Virus record (IMG/VR): IMGVR_UViG_3300032323_000644
Coordinates: 1 to 33,556 of that record
Strand: one strand, 5' to 3'
Source: a virus
DNA length: 33,556 nucleotides
Shown here: positions 31,647 to 33,556 of the stretch, piece after piece
Layout: each line of letters begins with the position of its first letter
How positions within the stretch are numbered: the first letter of the stretch is position 1
The notes under the pieces: model-generated
Database searches by the model: none
What the model saw: only the letters and a program-made list of their open reading frames with translations
Told to the model about the DNA's origin: nothing
Position numbers and translations under genes: made by a program

Positions 31647-33182
31647 TTATTCAACTTTAAGATTGTCTAATGCTTCATCCTCTCGGTCGTTTTCCCATGA
31701 AGTTTCTTCTTCAGTTTCTTCATAGAACAATGTGTCGGCGATATTAGTAACACCACCACGCAGTCTTGCACCTTCGAGATTCTGTAAGAACCCAAGACGT
31801 TCTGCTTCTGCAATCATAGCAAATGCTTCATCTTTGGTTTTAAGTTCAAAGAGTTCTTCAACAAATCTGTTGAAGTATAGAATATTTCTAGGAACCCATT
31901 CAGAAAGTTCATCTGATTTATCAGAATCTTTGACTTTTCTCCAACGACGCCAGTCTGGTCGATGTTTAGCGGATTCGATATCCATTAAGTTACAGGCACG
32001 TTGAACAGCACGAATGTGACATTCAACATTATGACCCATCATTAGAGCGTAGGCAAAGCTATCCCAAGATGTTTTGCCTTCTTTTCCGATCTTGTTTAAC
32101 ATTCCCGGAGCATAGTGGCAGATATCTGCGATCGTAAGTCTGCGACCGAAGTCGCTTTCGAAAGGAAAAGGTATATCGTGCCGTCCGGCAAGACCCTTAT
32201 TGTCTGGGGCTTTGTCCATGATAACACTGAATCGCTTAGAGGAATGCTGGGCGTTAGTATATACCAGTCCGTGAGCTGTTGCGATGAAAGGTGATGCGCA
32301 GTCGAAGGAAATAGTGAAGTTTTCATTTACGTGCTTTCGAATTTGTCGTTGAATGCTAGTTAGATAACAACTCCAATCTAACTGTGCAGTACCCAAGAAG
32401 TGCATCCAATCTTTGCCTTCTAGCATACCGTCAAAACGCATAGTGATTAGTCTGCGTAGTGTAATAGGCATCTTGCACATATTAGCACCACCCATGGCCC
32501 AACCTTCTGCTGCTTTATCTCCATATTTGTTTACATCGGAGAATTCTTTAACACCTTGGTACCATGCTTCTGCATTTTCCCAGTTAGAGCCTTGTAAAAC
32601 GTTTAAGAACTTAGTTTGACCTAGGCGATTTTGAATAAAATATTCATTATTAAATCTAGTCTTTTCTAAACAGTCATCAAACGATTTCAATCCAGTCTTA
32701 GGACTGTGAATATGATCGCAAGCCCAGGTTGGAACGTCCAGCATCATTGACCAATCAGCTGTAAGTTCAAGCCACTCTAGAATGCTTTGACGTGTTTTGT
32801 TGGCAGCAGGACCTTCAAAGTCTTGCCAGTCGAACTTGATAACACCCTTACCGATCTGATAACCACCAGAATCGCCTAAGATCATCGTAGCATTGCGATC
32901 ACGTTGTTGGATCATTGATTCTTGTACAAGACTCTTTTGTAGATCTAACTGTGCGTGACCAGCTGAATACAGAGCATACTTATAGTAAAAATATCCTTGT
33001 TCGGGATTAAGAAAGTTCATTCCTTCAACACCGCGATCAAAGTCTTTGGGAACACGTTCGTCTGGGATAAATTTTTCTAAACGTTGTTTGGCAACGTATG
33101 TAGAATAAAAAGAACTAATCGCAGGCAAATAGACTGCGTAGTCTTTCTGTAAGGGGGTTAAATCAACTGGTTGTTTGCTCAT
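31647..33182 (-). CDS. dpdA: DpdA-like 7-deazaguanine DNA transglycosylase (511 aa)
   Basis: A TIM-barrel relative of tRNA-guanine transglycosylase. Family marks: ILGDSGGYQI (D104) corresponding to the DSGGFQ motif of TGT; MMLDVPTWACD (about 147-156) in place of the substrate Asp region; FLNVLQGSNWENAEAW for VQGG; GWAMGGANM for GLAIGG; and HFLGTAQ. The segment FDCASPFIATAHGLVYTNAQ is typical of the phage/bacterial DpdA branch, which puts preQ0-type bases into DNA instead of tRNA. The C-terminal zinc motif CxCxxC of TGT is not present. Queuosine-type precursor genes lie on the same strand. DNA target inferred. Confidence 0.75.
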   Translation of the reverse strand: MSKQPVDLTPLQKDYAVYLPAISSFYSTYVAKQRLEKFIPDERVPKDFDRGVEGMNFLNPEQGYFYYKYALYSAGHAQLDLQKSLVQESMIQQRDRNATMILGDSGGYQIGKGVIKFDWQDFEGPAANKTRQSILEWLELTADWSMMLDVPTWACDHIHSPKTGLKSFDDCLEKTRFNNEYFIQNRLGQTKFLNVLQGSNWENAEAWYQGVKEFSDVNKYGDKAAEGWAMGGANMCKMPITLRRLITMRFDGMLEGKDWMHFLGTAQLDWSCYLTSIQRQIRKHVNENFTISFDCASPFIATAHGLVYTNAQHSSKRFSVIMDKAPDNKGLAGRHDIPFPFESDFGRRLTIADICHYAPGMLNKIGKEGKTSWDSFAYALMMGHNVECHIRAVQRACNLMDIESAKHRPDWRRWRKVKDSDKSDELSEWVPRNILYFNRFVEELFELKTKDEAFAMIAEAERLGFLQNLEGARLRGGVTNIADTLFYEETEEETSWENDREDEALDNLKVE

Positions 33183-33537
33183 ATTCTCTCGCTAGTTTAG
33201 CAGTAACGTCTAACTGCTGTCTTGCCTTATTTAGGTTTTCTAATGCTATTTTAACAGCCCGATTGTCTTTTGCCAAGGATTCCCAAGCCAATTCTTCGTT
33301 TCGTTTTTCTTTTGCCCAATCGAGTAAAGATTCTGCGTCTGGAGTTAACCCGACACTAGCATAACTCATATTGAGCATAACCCAGTTGTTACCGTCGAAT
33401 ACTTCCATGTTCTGCGTAGAAGTATTGAATCGTATATTGCCAACACCTTGTTGTCCTGAATAAGAATTCACATAGGTGCTGGCATTACCGTTAGATACTG
33501 TCGTATAACGACCGGATTGTGTAATGCCTTTGATCAT
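33163..33537 (-). CDS. Fibre-like module plus helical tail (124 aa)
   Basis: Residues ~30-55 (GVGNIRFNTSTQNMEVFDGN, then NWVMLN) resemble the repeated modules at the N-terminus of the + strand fibres (GTVWFDSGSDQLYVFNN and GDFWFDASSNQLKAWNG). The C-terminal half is a charged helix (AKEKRNEELAWESLAKDNRA onward). It may be a small virion protein. The frame is open to the window edge, but an upstream gene probably ends in TAATG at the ATG. It overlaps dpdA by 20 bases. Confidence 0.65.
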   Translation of the reverse strand: MIKGITQSGRYTTVSNGNASTYVNSYSGQQGVGNIRFNTSTQNMEVFDGNNWVMLNMSYASVGLTPDAESLLDWAKEKRNEELAWESLAKDNRAVKIALENLNKARQQLDVTAKLAREYEQTTS

Positions 33538-33556
33538 TAAGCTGCCTGTGCTGGAA
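33537..33556 (-). CDS. Possible C-terminal end of an upstream gene (partial)
   Basis: On the - strand the last bases translate as ...PAQAA followed by TAA that overlaps the next ATG (TAATG). This coupling is common in this genome, so the upstream gene probably ends here. Only six codons are inside the window, so nothing else can be said. Confidence 0.35.

Noticed and set aside
1-33556. tRNA genes, CRISPR arrays, insertion sequences or attachment sites
   Set aside because: No cloverleaf with conserved tRNA bases, no regularly spaced repeats and no transposase or integrase genes were found by reading; short tRNA-like signals could still be missed without a search tool.

Overview
The window looks like part of the genome of a large, AT-rich, T4-like marine myovirus. 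Its genes are packed end to end, mostly with ATGA, TAATG or other short overlaps. It encodes phage tail fibres, a T4-type RNase H/5'-3' exonuclease, T4-type late-promoter octamers (NATAAATA), and many small proteins of the kind carried by marine T4-like phages. No photosynthesis gene, tRNA, integrase or transposase was seen. The host cannot be named from the sequence; a marine bacterium such as an alphaproteobacterium or cyanobacterium is only a guess.

There are two opposing blocks. Positions 1-16512 read on the + strand. The first 6.5 kb is virion structure: the end of one fibre-like protein, two related large fibre proteins, and a tandem pair of related about 300-residue proteins. From 6566 to 16512 follows one overlapping transcription unit: a 116-residue protein, two GT8-like transferases, an unknown 205-residue protein, two related DXD glycosyltransferases (one a 662-residue multi-repeat protein), two radical SAM enzymes with an N-terminal twitch-type cysteine set, an unknown 277-residue protein and an SGNH-type hydrolase. 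This cassette has its own late-promoter octamer, set inside a perfect hairpin that covers the first ribosome binding site. It is the best candidate for an undescribed system, probably modification of a glycan or protein at the virion or host surface. Its substrate is unknown.

Positions 16507-33556 read on the - strand. The block carries small conserved phage proteins, RNase H, a HIT-family hydrolase, a phosphoribosyltransferase, a cupin, an MBD4-like DNA glycosylase, two SGNH-like proteins, a GT-B glycosyltransferase, an AbrB-like protein and a small Cys4 protein. It also holds most of a 7-deazaguanine pathway: FolE (GTP cyclohydrolase I), a QueD/PTPS-like protein, QueE, and a DpdA-like transglycosylase. 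Together these suggest that the phage makes a 7-deazaguanine base and inserts it into its DNA, which in other phages protects against restriction. QueC is not in the window.

The two blocks converge on one palindromic TTATAA (16507-16512) that supplies the stop codon of both last genes, leaving no room for a terminator between them. A second hairpin with a built-in late-promoter octamer covers the start codon of the - strand gene at 18637.
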